DNA of 64,000 nucleotides from Isoetes taiwanensis (lineage: Eukaryota > Streptophyta > Lycopodiopsida > Isoetales > Isoetaceae). The stretch is taken from assembly GCA_021234155.1 (NCBI GenBank), contig JAJEKV010000075.1, positions 2,847,280 through 2,911,279 of the forward strand, given 5' to 3'. Position numbers and translations under genes: made by a program. Positions 11,489-23,728 of this stretch are shown in pieces. Numbering within the stretch: the stretch's first letter is position 1; every line of letters begins with the position of its first letter. The notes under the pieces are model-generated. The model did no database searches and was not told the origin of the DNA. It saw only the letters and a program-made list of their open reading frames with translations.

Positions 11489-13661
11489 TGCATCCAAAAG
11501 GCCAGAGTTATCCTAGGACACATGTCTGAGGAGTAGAGAATCGGTCAAACGCTCGGACTGCCAAGTACGTGCTAGCTTTACATTATAGCACTAGGTTAGA
11601 TGCATCGAGTGAAAGATAGACTAGTTGCTTGTAGCAAATCGAGTTTGGTTCTCTCGGTCATAATCGCTGGTCCCTACAGTAAACTAGATGCTCTGGACTC
11701 ATGCCCAGAGTCAAAATCACATTTTGAGCTAGCAAGAATGGCCGAACTGGAGAGGCACATCATTTCCCCCTCTTGCCTTATGTCCGTAAAGGGGAACATT
11801 TGGGGGTTGGGACATCCGTGCGGTGGATGTCCATTTTTTCTTTTTTAGAACGTTTCCTTTAACATGAACTACTATTTGAACGGAGGGATTAACAAATGGA
11901 GCTGTTTTATTCCCCCGATACCTAAACCCTAGTAAATCTGTAGGGTTTAGGTTTTGGCAGCGTTCCCTGCCTCTGAAGGGGTCAAGAGCTTGCGTGCAGG
12001 GTTTCTTCGAGGGTTCAAAGAGAGACCTTAAGAAGGAGAACAAAAAGCCCTCCCCAAGTGCCAGTTCCAAACATGCTCCGTTGTGATGGCCCGCGAGCTC
12101 TGGACATTGTGCGACCGGAGCATGCCAGTTGGCATGCAACGACATTTCGACTCGCGGTTGCATCCAAAAGGCCAGAGTTATCCTAGGACACATGTCTAAG
12201 GAGTAGAGAATCGGTCAAACGCCCGGACTGCCAAGTACGTGCTAGCTTTACATTATAGCACTAGGCTAGAGTGCATCAAGTGGAAGATAGACTAGTTGCT
12301 TGTAGCAAATCGAGTTTGGTTGTGTTGGTCATAATCACTGGTCCCTACAGTAAACTAGATGCTCTGGACTCATGCCCAGAGTCAAAATCACATTTTGAGC
12401 TAGCAAAAATGGCCGAACTGGAGGGGCACATCATTTCCCCCTCTTGCCTTATGTCCGTAAAGGGGAACATTTGGGGGTTGGGACATCCGTGCAGTGGATG
12501 TCCATTTTTTCTTTTTGAGAACGTTTCCTCTAACATGAACTACTATTTGAACGGTGGGATTAACAAATGGAGCTGTTTTATTCCCCCGATACCTAAACCC
12601 TACAAAATCTGTAGGGTTTAAGTTTTGGCAGCCTTCCTTGCCTCTGAAGGGGTCAAGAGCTTGCGTGCAGGGTTCCTTCAAGGGTTTGAAGAGAGACCTT
12701 AAGAAGGAGAACAAAAAACCCTCCCCAAGTGCCAGTTCCAAACTTGCTCCGTTGTGATGGCCCGCGAGCTCTGGACATCGTGCGACCGGAGCATGCCGGT
12801 TGGCATGCAACGACATTTCGACTGTGCGGTTGCATCCAAAAGGCCAGAGTTACCCTAGGACACATGTCTGAGGAGTAGAGAATCGATCAAACGCCCGAAC
12901 TGCCAAGTACATGCTAGCTTTACATTATAGCACTAGGCTAGAGTGCATCGAGTGAAAGATAGACTAATTGCTTGTAGCAAATCGAGTTTGGTTTTGTTGG
13001 TCATAATCGTTGGTCCCTTACAATAAACTAGATGCTCTGGACTCATGCCCAGAGTCAAAATCACATTTTGAGCTAGCAAGAATGGCCGAACTGGAGGGGC
13101 ACATCATTTCCCCCTCTTGCCTTATGTCCGTAAAGGGGAACATTTGGGGGTTGGGAAATCCGTGCGGTGGATGTCCATTTTTTCTTTTTGAGAACGTTTC
13201 CTATCACATGAACTACTATTTGAACGGTGGGATTAACAAATGGAGCTGTTTTATTCCCCCGATACCTAAACTCTACAAAATCTGTAGGGTTTAGGTTTTG
13301 GCAGCCTTCCCTGCCTCTGAAGGGGTCAAGAGCTTGCGTGCAGGGTTCTTTCGAGGGTTTGAAGAGAGACCTTAAGAAGGAGAACAAAAAATCCTCCCCA
13401 AGTGCCAGTTCCAAACTTGCTCCATTGTGATGGCCCGCGAGCTCTGGACATCGTGCGACCGGAGCATGCCGGTTGGCATGCAACGACATTTCGACTGTGC
13501 GGTTGCATCCAAAAGGCCAGAGTTACCCTAGGACACATGTCTGAGGAGTACAGAATCGATCAAACGCCCGGACTGCCAAGTACATGCTAGCTTTACATTA
13601 TAGCACTAGGCTAGAGTGCATCGAGTGAAAGATAGAATAGTTGCTTGTAGCAAATCGAGTT
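11489..13661. repeat. Tandem array, ~672-bp unit, 3.2 copies
   Basis: The phrase GCATCCAAAAGGCCAGAGTT marks unit starts at 11490, 12160, 12832 and 13505, giving periods of 670, 672 and 673 bp. The last copy ends near 13661 after CAAATCGAGTT. Each unit holds the same set of antiparallel open frames in both strands, probably by chance. In each unit AAACCCTA(CA) and TGTAGGGTTT face each other across five bases, forming a hairpin around a telobox-like motif, and the units have a fairly high GC content. Copies are highly similar, so the array is recent or homogenised. No protein domain is recognised. Confidence 0.93.
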
Positions 13662-13690
13662 CTCCTTGGCCGTTTTCAATCCCTGTTATG

Positions 13691-14522
13691 GGCAGATATG
13701 GTTTTGGCATTGGCAGCATGGCGGTAAGGGACGATATGGCAAAGAGCCGAATTGATGCGGTTTTGTTATTTTAGGTCAAGAAGCGCCATGGCCAATGTCA
13801 AGAGATATGCATATCATGTCCGGCACAAGCAATCCTCGAGGCTATCGCTTCAGATCTGCACGGTATTCCTTTGTTTTCTTCTAGAAATTTTCAATCATTT
13901 GTAAAAATTTCTGCTCAAAATTTTCTACACCTTTCGTTTTCTTTAAGTTTCTGTAGGAAGTTCTAGAATCAAAATGCTTATTATCGTTATTAAGAAAGAA
14001 GAAGAACTGGAAACTTGCATGTCTTTATGTTCTTTGTCCTTTGTTCTTGCATCAGAAAGTTTTGTTTGATTCGTGACTGCTTTAGCTGATTTCTATAACA
14101 TTTCCAGGCAGATATGGCTTTGGCATTGGCAACATGGCGGTGAGGGACGATATGGCAAAGAGCCGAATTGCTGCGGTTGTGTTATTTCAGGTCAAGAAGC
14201 GCCATGGCCAATGTCAAGAGATATGCATATCATGTCCGGCACAAGCAATCCTCAAGACTATTGCTTCAGATCTGCAGGGTATTCCTTCTTTTTCTTCTAG
14301 AAATTTTCAATCGTTTGTAAAAATTTCTGCTCAAAGTTTTCTACACCTTTAGTTTTCTTTAAGTTTGTGTAGGAAGTTCTAGACTCACAATGTTTATTAT
14401 CATTATTAAGAAAGAAGAAGAACTGGCAACTTGCATGTCTTTATGTTCTTTGTCCTTTGATCTTGCATCATAAAGTTTTGTTTGATTCGTGACTACTTTA
14501 GCAGATTTCTACAACATTTTCA
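13691..14522 (+). repeat. 416-bp tandem duplication of an exon-like segment
   Basis: Two direct copies, 13691-14106 and 14107-14522, abut exactly and are very similar. The conserved front part of the second copy is open as GRYGFGIGNMAVRDDMAKSR..., about 58 codons (14107-14280), followed by T-rich intron-like sequence. In the first copy the same frame meets a TAG 85 bases in. The second copy is preceded by TTTCCAG, like a splice acceptor. I do not recognise the protein. The pattern suggests a duplicated exon plus intron of a host gene fragment, one copy already broken. Confidence 0.75.
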
Positions 14523-16232
14523 GATATCTGCCATTGTCGATGCATGGAGGTATGGACTTTCAAAACATTTCCAGCATTTCTTGTTTGATGTCATATGATC
14601 TGCGCTGCATTTGAGGCCTTAATTGAGCTTTGAGTTTGGTTCCGCTAAATAGTCTTTTCTTTTTTCTTGGAAGCTGCTTACCTGATCCACAGTTGTGATT
14701 TTAGCATGCTCTTGTTGCTTGTCTCATTTTGCAGACAGTCTCGATTCTACTTGAGAGTTCTATGTTTTTGTCATTTTTTTGCATTTGCACTGCATTACAT
14801 TGACTTCTTAGATGCTATCTTTTTTGTGTAAGGAGCAATTTTGTGGCTTATCTGCGAGAGAAGCACAAAACAGTTATCTAGTGAGCATTTCAAATTTTTT
14901 TCTATTTCTAAGGACAGGATTACATATTTAGAAAAGGTTCTGGTTATTTATTGCAACTGTTTTCTCAAGGTTTGTAAAGAAATAAAGTGATTCTGATCAA
15001 TGGCATTTGTGTAAGCATATGCATGTAAGCAGCAGTCTAATCAGAGCTACGTTCCTATTTCAGATTTTTTGGGTATACACTAGATTGCAGTTTCAAGATT
15101 TCTCCCATGTAAGTTCCTTTTGTAGTTTTTCTACAATTTCACAAATTTGATGCCTGCAAGAATCAATATTGCAGTTGTAAAGTGGGAATAGAGCAGGGTC
15201 TGTTCGCTGGTTATATCATGGATTTTATTTGCAGTTGCAGAAAACATTGCAAAGTGCAGAATCTTGCACCGGGGCCCAATTTTGCTTTACAATTTTGTTT
15301 CCAGTCCCTCTAGTAAAACAATACAATGTGTTATGCTTACTCAAAAATAATAAGGGTAAGGTCATTTTGTCTCTGGGGAAAATGGAATGCTAGGGTTCAA
15401 ATCCCTGGGCTCTTTGAACTTAATAAACCAATCATGAATGTTTTACACACATATATGTTGCTTAAATAAAACAACATTTGGTGTTTTGATATAAAAGCTT
15501 GCATTAGTATGGTGGATAGACTTGCATATATATTATGTGTTTTTGTTTTAAACCAATAATTGGATGTACAATGAGCCTTTCTTCATTTGTTATGGAAACC
15601 AATGACAGCTCAAAATTACAAAACATTAAATGTTTGATGGAGAAACTCACAATAATTATGTACTCGTAGTGGCAATGATTTTCAAGTTGAGTACGCCTTC
15701 TTATATCAAGTAAACCAATAGTAATACATTGTCTAAAGCACTCTTGATTTGTCCCAATACAAAGATGCAAGCCCTTACTATTTTGTTGGCTAAATCGTTA
15801 CCATTTAGCCTGTAACATTTTTATAGAAACTTGGCTATTACGTGCATGGAAGAACATTGATTCCTAAAACAAAATATAGACAACTTATTTTGAAAACCAC
15901 ACTAAATTGCACATTCAATGAAAACAAATTTCGCTAATGGTTTATGATTCATATCATTAACTATACCACATATCTAAGACACAATAAACCACATATCTAA
16001 GACACAGTAATAAAATGCTATTATCAACCAAACAAACAAACTACCATAAAGAACCATGAAGGTGAACAGTGGTAACAAACTAGAATAATAAACCATAAAT
16101 AAGCACCACACTATGTAACTAGCAATGGTTATTCAACATATTAACCCACTTAGTGATATCACTTTATTTTAGTGGTTTCATGTAAAAACTATTGTGAAAA
16201 ACTAGTAATGACTATTTTTTAGGGGCCTTGTG
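14523..16232. other. Non-coding, intron-like and AT-rich
   Basis: T-rich sequence with acceptor-like TTTTCAG strings near 14520 and pyrimidine tracts, consistent with decayed introns of the fragment before it. Near 15393 the string GGTTCAAATCC matches a Pol III B-box, but no tRNA fold or A-box is evident. There are no supported genes. Confidence 0.45.
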
Positions 16233-17645
16233 TCACATCTGCAATAGACAAAGATCAGCACAATGCATATAGGGATCCTACCCAAGGCTCAGACACAGGG
16301 ATGGACTGACAAGCTTGGGCCTCCAGAGTTCATTGCTTTGGCTGGCATAAGAACATGGCATTGGGTTGTCCACTCCATCCGCCCCTCTTGTGCACACTTT
16401 GCAGAGTAGGTTGAAAAGTGTTGGGACCTGACCATAGCCCGCCGGATGCATAGCCAAGAGGGCTATTCCTGGGTTACATCTCCCCAGGTCCGATGGGGCA
16501 GGTAGGGATCACTCCCTCCAGAGATCTACATGCTGACTCAAGGTGACTAGAGGGCCACTGCCCTTATTCGACTGAACCCACTGGAAAGTCATAAACACCA
16601 CTTCACGGGTGTCGAGCCCATGCCTTACCCACACTCAGTGGTAAGTCATTAGACCTAGTCACAATGATCCCCAGTAGACCTTACACACCAGGGGGATCGT
16701 TCAAGAGTCAGGACACGAACCTCCTTCTTAGCCGTCCTGCCCTTCACCCACAACCAGTGTGGTTCTTGTACACACAGGCGAATCTATAGTGTGCTAGAGA
16801 GGCTAATCTAGGAGCATCTACTACCAAGCTTTTAGGTCTCTCGCCCCCTTCCCAATACAAGGAGTTCATAGAGATACATCATCCATATACATCACAGAAG
16901 AACTAAAGAACAAGGTCTAATCTATATCATAGAGTTAGGTTCTTTAGTTAGAGTCTGGTATCTAGAGATCTAGAGGGCTACTATGGGCAATTTAATAGGC
17001 TAAACCTACTGATTCAATGACTAAAAGATGGTTTAAGCTATTAAATTGCCTAAATACCTGATCCTTGAGTTCCTCCTCCTCGACTGAAGTTCGACCATCC
17101 CTACCGAAATGCTCGAATCAAGGAAAACTAATGATGCAGTTCTCTCGCAGACAGAAGTTCGGGAGGCGCTTTTGGCTCTTGAGGCGACCAAAACGAGCTC
17201 TAAAACCCTAGAAACGAAAAATGGGCAAGTTAGGGTTTTCCCTCCTAAATAGACATGAGGGATGGCTAGGGTTTCCAATTATCCCCTTTTGGCATGTGGG
17301 ATAATTGGGAATGGGCCCACTTGCCTTTAATGGCTAGGTGGCAAAATGTGCCCACATGGAAAGTTGTGCCCACATTAATGTGCATATTGGTAAATGTGCA
17401 CATTAATTGCACACTTGGGTGTGGCCCACTTGGCATAAGGTGTCCACATGGGAAAATGTGCACCTAGATAAATGTGCACATGGTTAAGTGTGCACATTAA
17501 TAAATGCACACTCCCTACAAGTTGCCCCCTTAGGGCTACCCACCGCTACACGCCGGGCGCATTACGTCGCCACGGGTGGCGTGTATCGCGATTCGCAGTA
17601 TAGTATACGCCCCGGGACCGTGATATCTTGTCTTTGAACGTCACA
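16233..17645 (-). repeat. 3' LTR of the Gypsy element, truncated
   Basis: It matches 26070-27507 in order. The internal boundary is clear: plus-strand ...GAACGTCACA ends at 17645, as the right LTR ends ...GAACGTCACA at 27507. The outer end stops near 16233 where the other LTR continues for about 235 bp more. It lacks a ~22-bp segment that the right LTR has near 26175. It contains GTGCACATT-type short repeats at about 17340-17500. Confidence 0.88.
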
Positions 17646-17660
17646 TTCTCCCCACCTTGA
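17646..17660 (-). other. Polypurine tract of the Gypsy element
   Basis: Read on the minus strand, CAAGGTGGGGAGAA directly precedes the TGTGACG start of the 3' LTR. A purine-rich run at this place is the expected plus-strand primer. Confidence 0.75.
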
Positions 17661-18504
17661 AATGATGCTGTCCGCAGCATCGTGGGTCTCCCCACCTTGG
17701 GATCTTCGTAACCTGCAATCAACCTGATGCATACGATACACTATTATAATACTTACACATTTATTAAGATTACCTTAAGGTAATATATTTAGAACATCAT
17801 TACGCCATTATCTTATGAAATAACTTATCAATTCATAACATCCTTAAACAAAATTCAATAATTCAATAATTCACTTAACATGACAATTAAGTTTATCAAA
17901 ACTAATTGTTCGAGGTACTCTTCATTCCTTGCAACACATTCCAACAAAATTTGTGTTGCAAGTCTTCGTAGCTCGACCTTCTTGCCCACCGGAGCGCTCT
18001 ATTGGCCTGCAGGTCGACACTACGTTAGTACCATTTAATTATTAATAAAATTTTGGTTATATGGTGACCACCCCACCTATCTACATGGATGCAAGGCTAA
18101 TCTCCCGGCGTAGGAAGAGGGTGAATCTTCCATAATGGCCGAGGAGACAGCACCTATATGCCTATATGCCTCTCATGCCTACACCCTCGTTGCCCAGCGT
18201 GGAGGATAGGTCCTTCCCGTATGTGGGCGTGAAGGCCTGATTCCTCCTATCAAAGCATATATGGGGCTAGAGATGCTTTTCCCTATCAATGCATTCCTCA
18301 ATGACCTCCTTTCTCTCGAGGTCGTCTACTTCCGTGGAACAGAAGTAGACTTTCTAATCTACCTTCCACTCATCCAAGCGGAAACGCGGTCATGCCTACA
18401 TCGACATTACACCACGCCCTAGAGATCGCCGTAGCGGTCTCATCATCGGTAACAACGCATGCAACCTATACCTAGCATAGGTTGCATGCGTAGATTAATC
18501 TTAA
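17661..18504 (-). other. Gypsy 3' untranslated region with a stem-loop
   Basis: Sequence between the pol stop and the polypurine tract, with no open frame of note. At 18455-18491 a perfect 14-bp inverted repeat (ACGCATGCAACCTA and its complement) encloses a 9-base loop, just downstream of the pol stop in element orientation. Its role is unknown. Confidence 0.6.
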
Positions 18505-21500
18505 CTAAACATAGACTTCATCTACAGAAATCGACATGCCTGAGCCGATTTCTTCGGAGATGACCCTGCCGTCCCATTGCTCCATGAATTGTGGGTACTT
18601 CTTTACTAGATCTTTCTTAAGTACCCACGTTGCGTCTTCCACTGGCAAGTGTTTCCACTTGACCAAAATACTGGAGGAACTCTGATCTCCTTGTTTTCTT
18701 GAAAACTTTGTCAAGAATTAATTCTAGAACTATTTCCAGCTGCTCCTCCGTCATTTCCAACAACGTTGGAGTGTCCAAGACTTCGTCTGGATTCGGAGTG
18801 TGCTTCTTCAACAAACTCACGTGGAAGACCCTATGAATCTTTAGGTGTGCTGGCAATTCTAGCTTGTAGGATTGGTTACCTACTCTCTGGACTATTCTGA
18901 AAGGTCCAGCCCACCTTGGAGCAAGCTTCTTACAATTTCCGATGCGGAGCTTTGCCTGCTTCACCTTGATCTTGAGCCACACATCGTTGCCAACTTCAAA
19001 CTCTCTGACTGTTCGATGCTTGTCGGCGATGCTCTTCTGTCGACTCCTTGCTGCTAGAAGATACCCCCGAACTTCTTCCACTAGCTGCTGCATATCGGCC
19101 AACATTTGCTGCGAAACCTCTACTTTTGACACGGGATTGTGCCAAGTGTCTGGAGTTAGGCATTGATAGCCGTAATTGATCATAAACGGCGACATTTGGG
19201 ATGATTCCTGCTTGGTGCTATTGTATGCAAAGTCCACCAAGTGAATAAATTCTTCCCACATACCTTGCTTATTCCAGACATAGTTTCGTAGCATGTCCTC
19301 CAAAATCCTGTTGGTCCGCTCCGTTTGGCCATCCGTCTGAGGATGATACGCCGTGCTCATGGATAACTTCGTCTGAATGGTCGCAAAGAGGTCTTGCCAA
19401 AAGGCACTCATAAACTTCGGATCCCTGTCGGAGATAATCTCCCTTGGCATACCATGAAGTCTGAAGATCTCTCTGGTGAAGAGCTTCGCTGTATCCATAG
19501 CCGTGTCTGTGGTCCTGCAAGGCACAAAATGTGCCATCTTCGACAACTTGTCGACCACTACCATCAAGGCATCCTTTCCTCTTACTGTCCTTGGAAGCCC
19601 TGTTATAAAATCCATGCTGATTACTTCCCACTTAGCGTTTGGCACCGCTAATGGCTCTAATGCCCCTGGAATTCGAAGCTGCTCTGCCTTCGTCTGCTGG
19701 CATAGCTGACATTCTCTGATGTATCGAGCTACCTGCTTCTTCATTCCTGGCCAATAATAGCTACTGCGCACTTTGAAATATGTTTTCATGAATCCCGCAT
19801 GGCCAGCTATTGGACTGTTGTGCGTGTCATGGAGGATCAATTTCCTTACACCTGATGATTCCGGCACACACAACTTGTTGTTATGGTATAACAGGTTGCC
19901 TTCCTTCTTATAATGCTTGAAGGCCTCCCGCTCTTTATCTGTTCTAGCCTCCCTCGAGAGGCTTGCCCATACTTCCTTGAAATCCACATCCGTTGGCAAG
20001 GACTCTTTAATCTTCTTACCAAAGTCGCTGGAGATCGTCGAGATTGCATTGCAATGCACTCTAGTTGTCAGGGGATGCCTTGAAAGCGCATCCGCTACCA
20101 CATTGAGTTTCCCTGGCTTGTAGACTATATCAAAGTCATACTCTTCAAGGAACTCCATCCACCTTCTCTGCCTCAGGTTGAGGTGTGGTTGCGTAAATAC
20201 ATACTGGAGGCTCTGATGATCTGTATCCAATTGGAACTTCCTTCCCAAAAGGTAATGCCTCCAAATTCTTAATGCCCTGACAACCGCAAGCAATTCCTGA
20301 TCATGGGTGGGGTAGCGTGTTTCAGCGTCGTTCATCTTCCTGGAATCATACGCTACCACACGCTCTTCTTGCATGAGCACTGCACCTGTAGCTATCTTGC
20401 TCGCATCTGTGGCTACCAGCTTATCTTTCTCTGGATCTGGCAGGGTTAAGACGGGGGCGGTCGTTAAAGCTTCCTTTAACAATTCAAACCCCTTTTGGGC
20501 TTTCTTGTGCCAATGATCTACCCAGTCTTTCACTTTTTCCGCCCTCGTCAAGTCTGTTAGCGGGGCCGCTATCTTAGCAAAGTTCTTCACGAACTTCCTG
20601 TAGTACCCTGCTAGGCCGAGAAAACTTCTGACCTCATGCACATTCTTCGGTGCCGGCCACTGAATGACGGCTTCAATCTTGGAAGGGTCCGTCGAAATTC
20701 CTTCTGCTGAGATCACATGACCAAGATATTCCACCTTCTCCGTTGCGAAGTGGCACTTCGACAACTTGGCGTACAACTGGTGCCTCTTCAACTTCTCTAG
20801 CACTCTCCTTAAGTGTTGTACGTGCTCTTCAAGGGATCTGCTATACACCAAAATGTCATCAAAGAACACAATCACAAAGGTGTCTAAGAATTCCCTGAAG
20901 ATGTCGTTCATGAGCCTCATGAACGTTGCGGGGGCGTTCGATAAGCCGAAAGGCATTACCGTAAACTCATAATGCCCATACCGCGTTCTGAAAGCGGTTT
21001 TATAAATATCTTCTTCCTTTATCCGGATCTGATGATAGCCTGACCTTAAGTCGATTTTGGAGAAGACCTTTGCTCCTTGAAGCTGATCCATCAAGTCATC
21101 CGATCTGGGAAGTGCGTACTTGTTTTTGATGGTGTGCTTGTTCAATTGCCTATAGTCTATGCACATCCTCAAACTGCCATCCTTCTTCTTGACAAAAAGA
21201 ATAGGCGCTCCAAATGGCGAGACGCTAGGTCTAATGAAGCCTAGGTCGAGCAACTCCTGCAATTGCTTCTTTAGCTCCGTCAACTCCTGCGTCGTCATTC
21301 TGTATGGAGCCTTACTTGTCGGCTTCGTTCCCGGTTCGAGTGCTATCTCGCACTCGACTCCCTTGTAAGGAGGGAGGTGCTCGATCTCATCCGAAAAGAG
21401 ATCATGGAATTCCGTGATCAAGTTAGCTATTTGCTTCGGCAACTTGCTGAGCACCTTGTCTTCCTTGCTTTCCTCGGATTCTGGCTCTTCGATCTCAAGC

Positions 21501-21862
21501 TTGAAGATGTATGCTACCTGCTTGCTCTTGATGCATTTGAACAGCCGTTTAGAAGACATACACTGCATGATGGGAACAACTTCTTTACCTGTGATCTCAA
21601 TGATCTTGCCGTCGGGCGTTGGGAAGGTCACCTTCTGCTTTCCACAATCAATGATGGCCCCTGCTGGTCCAAGGTACTCCATTCCTATGATCAAGTCATA
21701 TTTGTCAATGCCCATTACTTCTGCCCCCATCTGGGTGTTAATCCCTGGTAAATCGATGTCGAAGTTGATCCTCTTGCCTGCTGTCTGCCTTACTGCTCCA
21801 CTTGCTAGAACAACGGGCCTCGGCCCGACTTCAAATGATTTCAACTTCAACATTTCTACCAT
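18505..21862 (-). pseudogene. Gypsy pol: protease, RT, RNase H, integrase, chromodomain
   Basis: A 1081-codon frame runs from 21862 to 18617. In order: a protease-like region (near residues 15-75), RT with [39 protein letters not shown] and the active-site variant FFDDILVYS, RNase H with [14 protein letters not shown] and [11 protein letters not shown], and integrase with an HHCC finger ([14 protein letters not shown]...CQLCQQ) and D,D,E residues in [16 protein letters not shown] and [11 protein letters not shown]. The frame shifts near 18690, and the chromodomain continues in the next frame to 18505 ([15 protein letters not shown]). The usual RT box is YxDD; here the first residue is Phe. 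The enzyme core is nearly intact, but the targeting domain is separated by a frameshift. Confidence 0.93.
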
Positions 21863-21962
21863 CCTTGGGGAGGCAAAATTATGGCTACTCCCCAGTCTAT
21901 CGGGACTATGAAAAGACTTGGCCTTGGCCTTCCCTCTTGTGGAAATTACCTTATCTTGACTT

Positions 21963-23368
21963 TTACGCTTGCTCTGTATCTATTAAGGCAAAGATATGAC
22001 ACTCACCACGGTGTAGTCGCGGGCTGCCCGGCGTCGTCGTCGGACAAGATGTCCCAGATCTCCCAACTCCGCTAGCGCCAGCACTCATGACGTAAGGGCG
22101 GTTCGCTTTTCTATGCCCCGGCTGGAAGCACCTGAAGCAAAGCCGCTTTTCTATACACTCCTCCTCTTCTCCTTGGGCATAGCCTCGCAAAAGGATCGTC
22201 TTGCTTTGGAGTAGTTTGACCCCTCCCTTGTCCTTAAAGGACACCCTTCTTCGTCTTTGCTTCCCAGTTTGCCACCATATGGGGCTCTAGGCGGGCACTG
22301 ACTGCTGCCCTAGGGCTATAACTCCCCTGTTGCCTTGCCTTTATCACGGAAGTAAACTGCTGCCCCTCGCCCGCTTCCTACGAAGTCCTCGTCCCTTGCA
22401 AGCTTATTGCCTTTGACTCCTTCTGATACTTGTCTTAGGGTTTATTGCCCTTACCGGGTTCTTGAATCTCATCATTTAGCCCTTCAATATAGCTTTCCTT
22501 TGCATGCTTTTAAGCCCAACTTTGGCACATCTGACCTTAGCCTCATGAATTCCTCGTATATTTTCTGGGTGACTTGTTTCCTTTGCTGCAACCTATAAAA
22601 CGCTAAATCATCTTTGGACTTGTGCTCTCTTGGGATGTAGTGGCGCTTGAAGGCTTTAGCAAACTTCTTGAACCTGCAAGCATCCCTGCTCAAGCCATGG
22701 GCCTTTGCATACCCCTTCCACCATATCGTCTTTGCTCCTTTCGGGTTAGGCTTTGTTGCCACCACCGCCTTTATCCTTGTCCTCCATCCCATAAGCGTTG
22801 CCATATTCACTCATCTCATCGAATCAAGCCTCTGCCTCCATGCCTAACTTTGTTCTACTTTGAGAATTGCTTTCGAGCTTCTGGCCTTCCAAACATTTCC
22901 CAATCGCGAGTCTACCTTCTTACAGTAATCGGAGGTTCTTGTGTCCCTTTGTCGTCCATCTGGGGTGTCCCTCTGCCTTCCATCTGCAGTGTTCCTCTGC
23001 CTTCTATCTGTTCGGTCCTGGGCCTGTTCTTCCTCTTCCTCGGAGTCGGAGTCCGAATCGGGGCTTGAGTCGGAGGATTCCGAGCTGGAGGACCTCCTTC
23101 TCTTGCTCCTCTTCTTGTCCCTTCCTGTCTTCCGAGCTGATGCTTGAGGCAACTGAGTGTTGCCCACCGAACCCACTCCTGCTTGTGCGGCTAACAAAGC
23201 CTTTATCTGCTCAAGGTCCGTCCTCATCTGTGATATTTCCTCTTCTGGGGTCATGGGTCCAAATTCCTCGAACAGGTTCCTTGCCGGAGGTGGCCTGGGC
23301 GGACTTTGTTCTTCCCTGAGGTCTTGGCGTTGTCGTTCCCCTGAGCCTAGGCCTCTAACTGCATACAC
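21963..23368 (-). pseudogene. Gypsy gag, frameshifted
   Basis: Three minus-strand frames cover one gag. 23368-22844 gives an acidic and Ser/Arg-rich N-terminal region with short repeats (DGRQRDT twice). 22810-22484 gives the capsid core (WWKGYAK, FKRHYIPRE, AFYRLQQRKQV). 22244-21963 gives a zinc knuckle, CFRCFQPGHRKANR, whose fourth ligand Cys is replaced by Arg. At least two frameshifts separate the segments. The protein should package element RNA. The damaged knuckle and the frame breaks mean this copy makes no normal Gag. Confidence 0.85.
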
Positions 23369-23728
23369 AAGTAATTCATGGCTATGTGGTTAGTTTTACT
23401 TGTTCTCTTGCATTATAAGTGGTTTGTTGGCATAGTTGTGGGACAAAACACATCAACAAAACATTTAAAGTGCAAAAGAAATTATATTCATATATTATAT
23501 AATATTTTAGTACAAAAAGTCTCCGGGATCAAGAGTCTAACTAATCTTGAAATCGCCGGTAAGATGGGTTGTCCTCTAGGAACTTCTTAACTTGGGCCGT
23601 TCCTACCGAATGACCCAAGTTCCTGAAGACGCTTTTGACGAGCATACTGCAAGAATCTTGCCAAGTCTTCCACTCTGGATCCGGATGTGGGGGCGGCCAC
23701 CGCTTAATCTCGCTTGACGTCGATGAGG

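Noticed and set aside
12400-13489. Antiparallel 138-codon frames repeated in the 672-bp units
   Set aside because: They recur only because the DNA unit recurs, overlap frames on the other strand, and show no domain or start context.
15380-15410. tRNA-like T-arm and B-box GGTTCAAATCC
   Set aside because: No acceptor, D or anticodon arms could be formed upstream, and there is no A-box.
16200-16232. AGGGGCC as a Harbinger left terminal repeat
   Set aside because: Only the first seven bases agree with the right-hand repeat at 33908, and it abuts the truncated Gypsy LTR.
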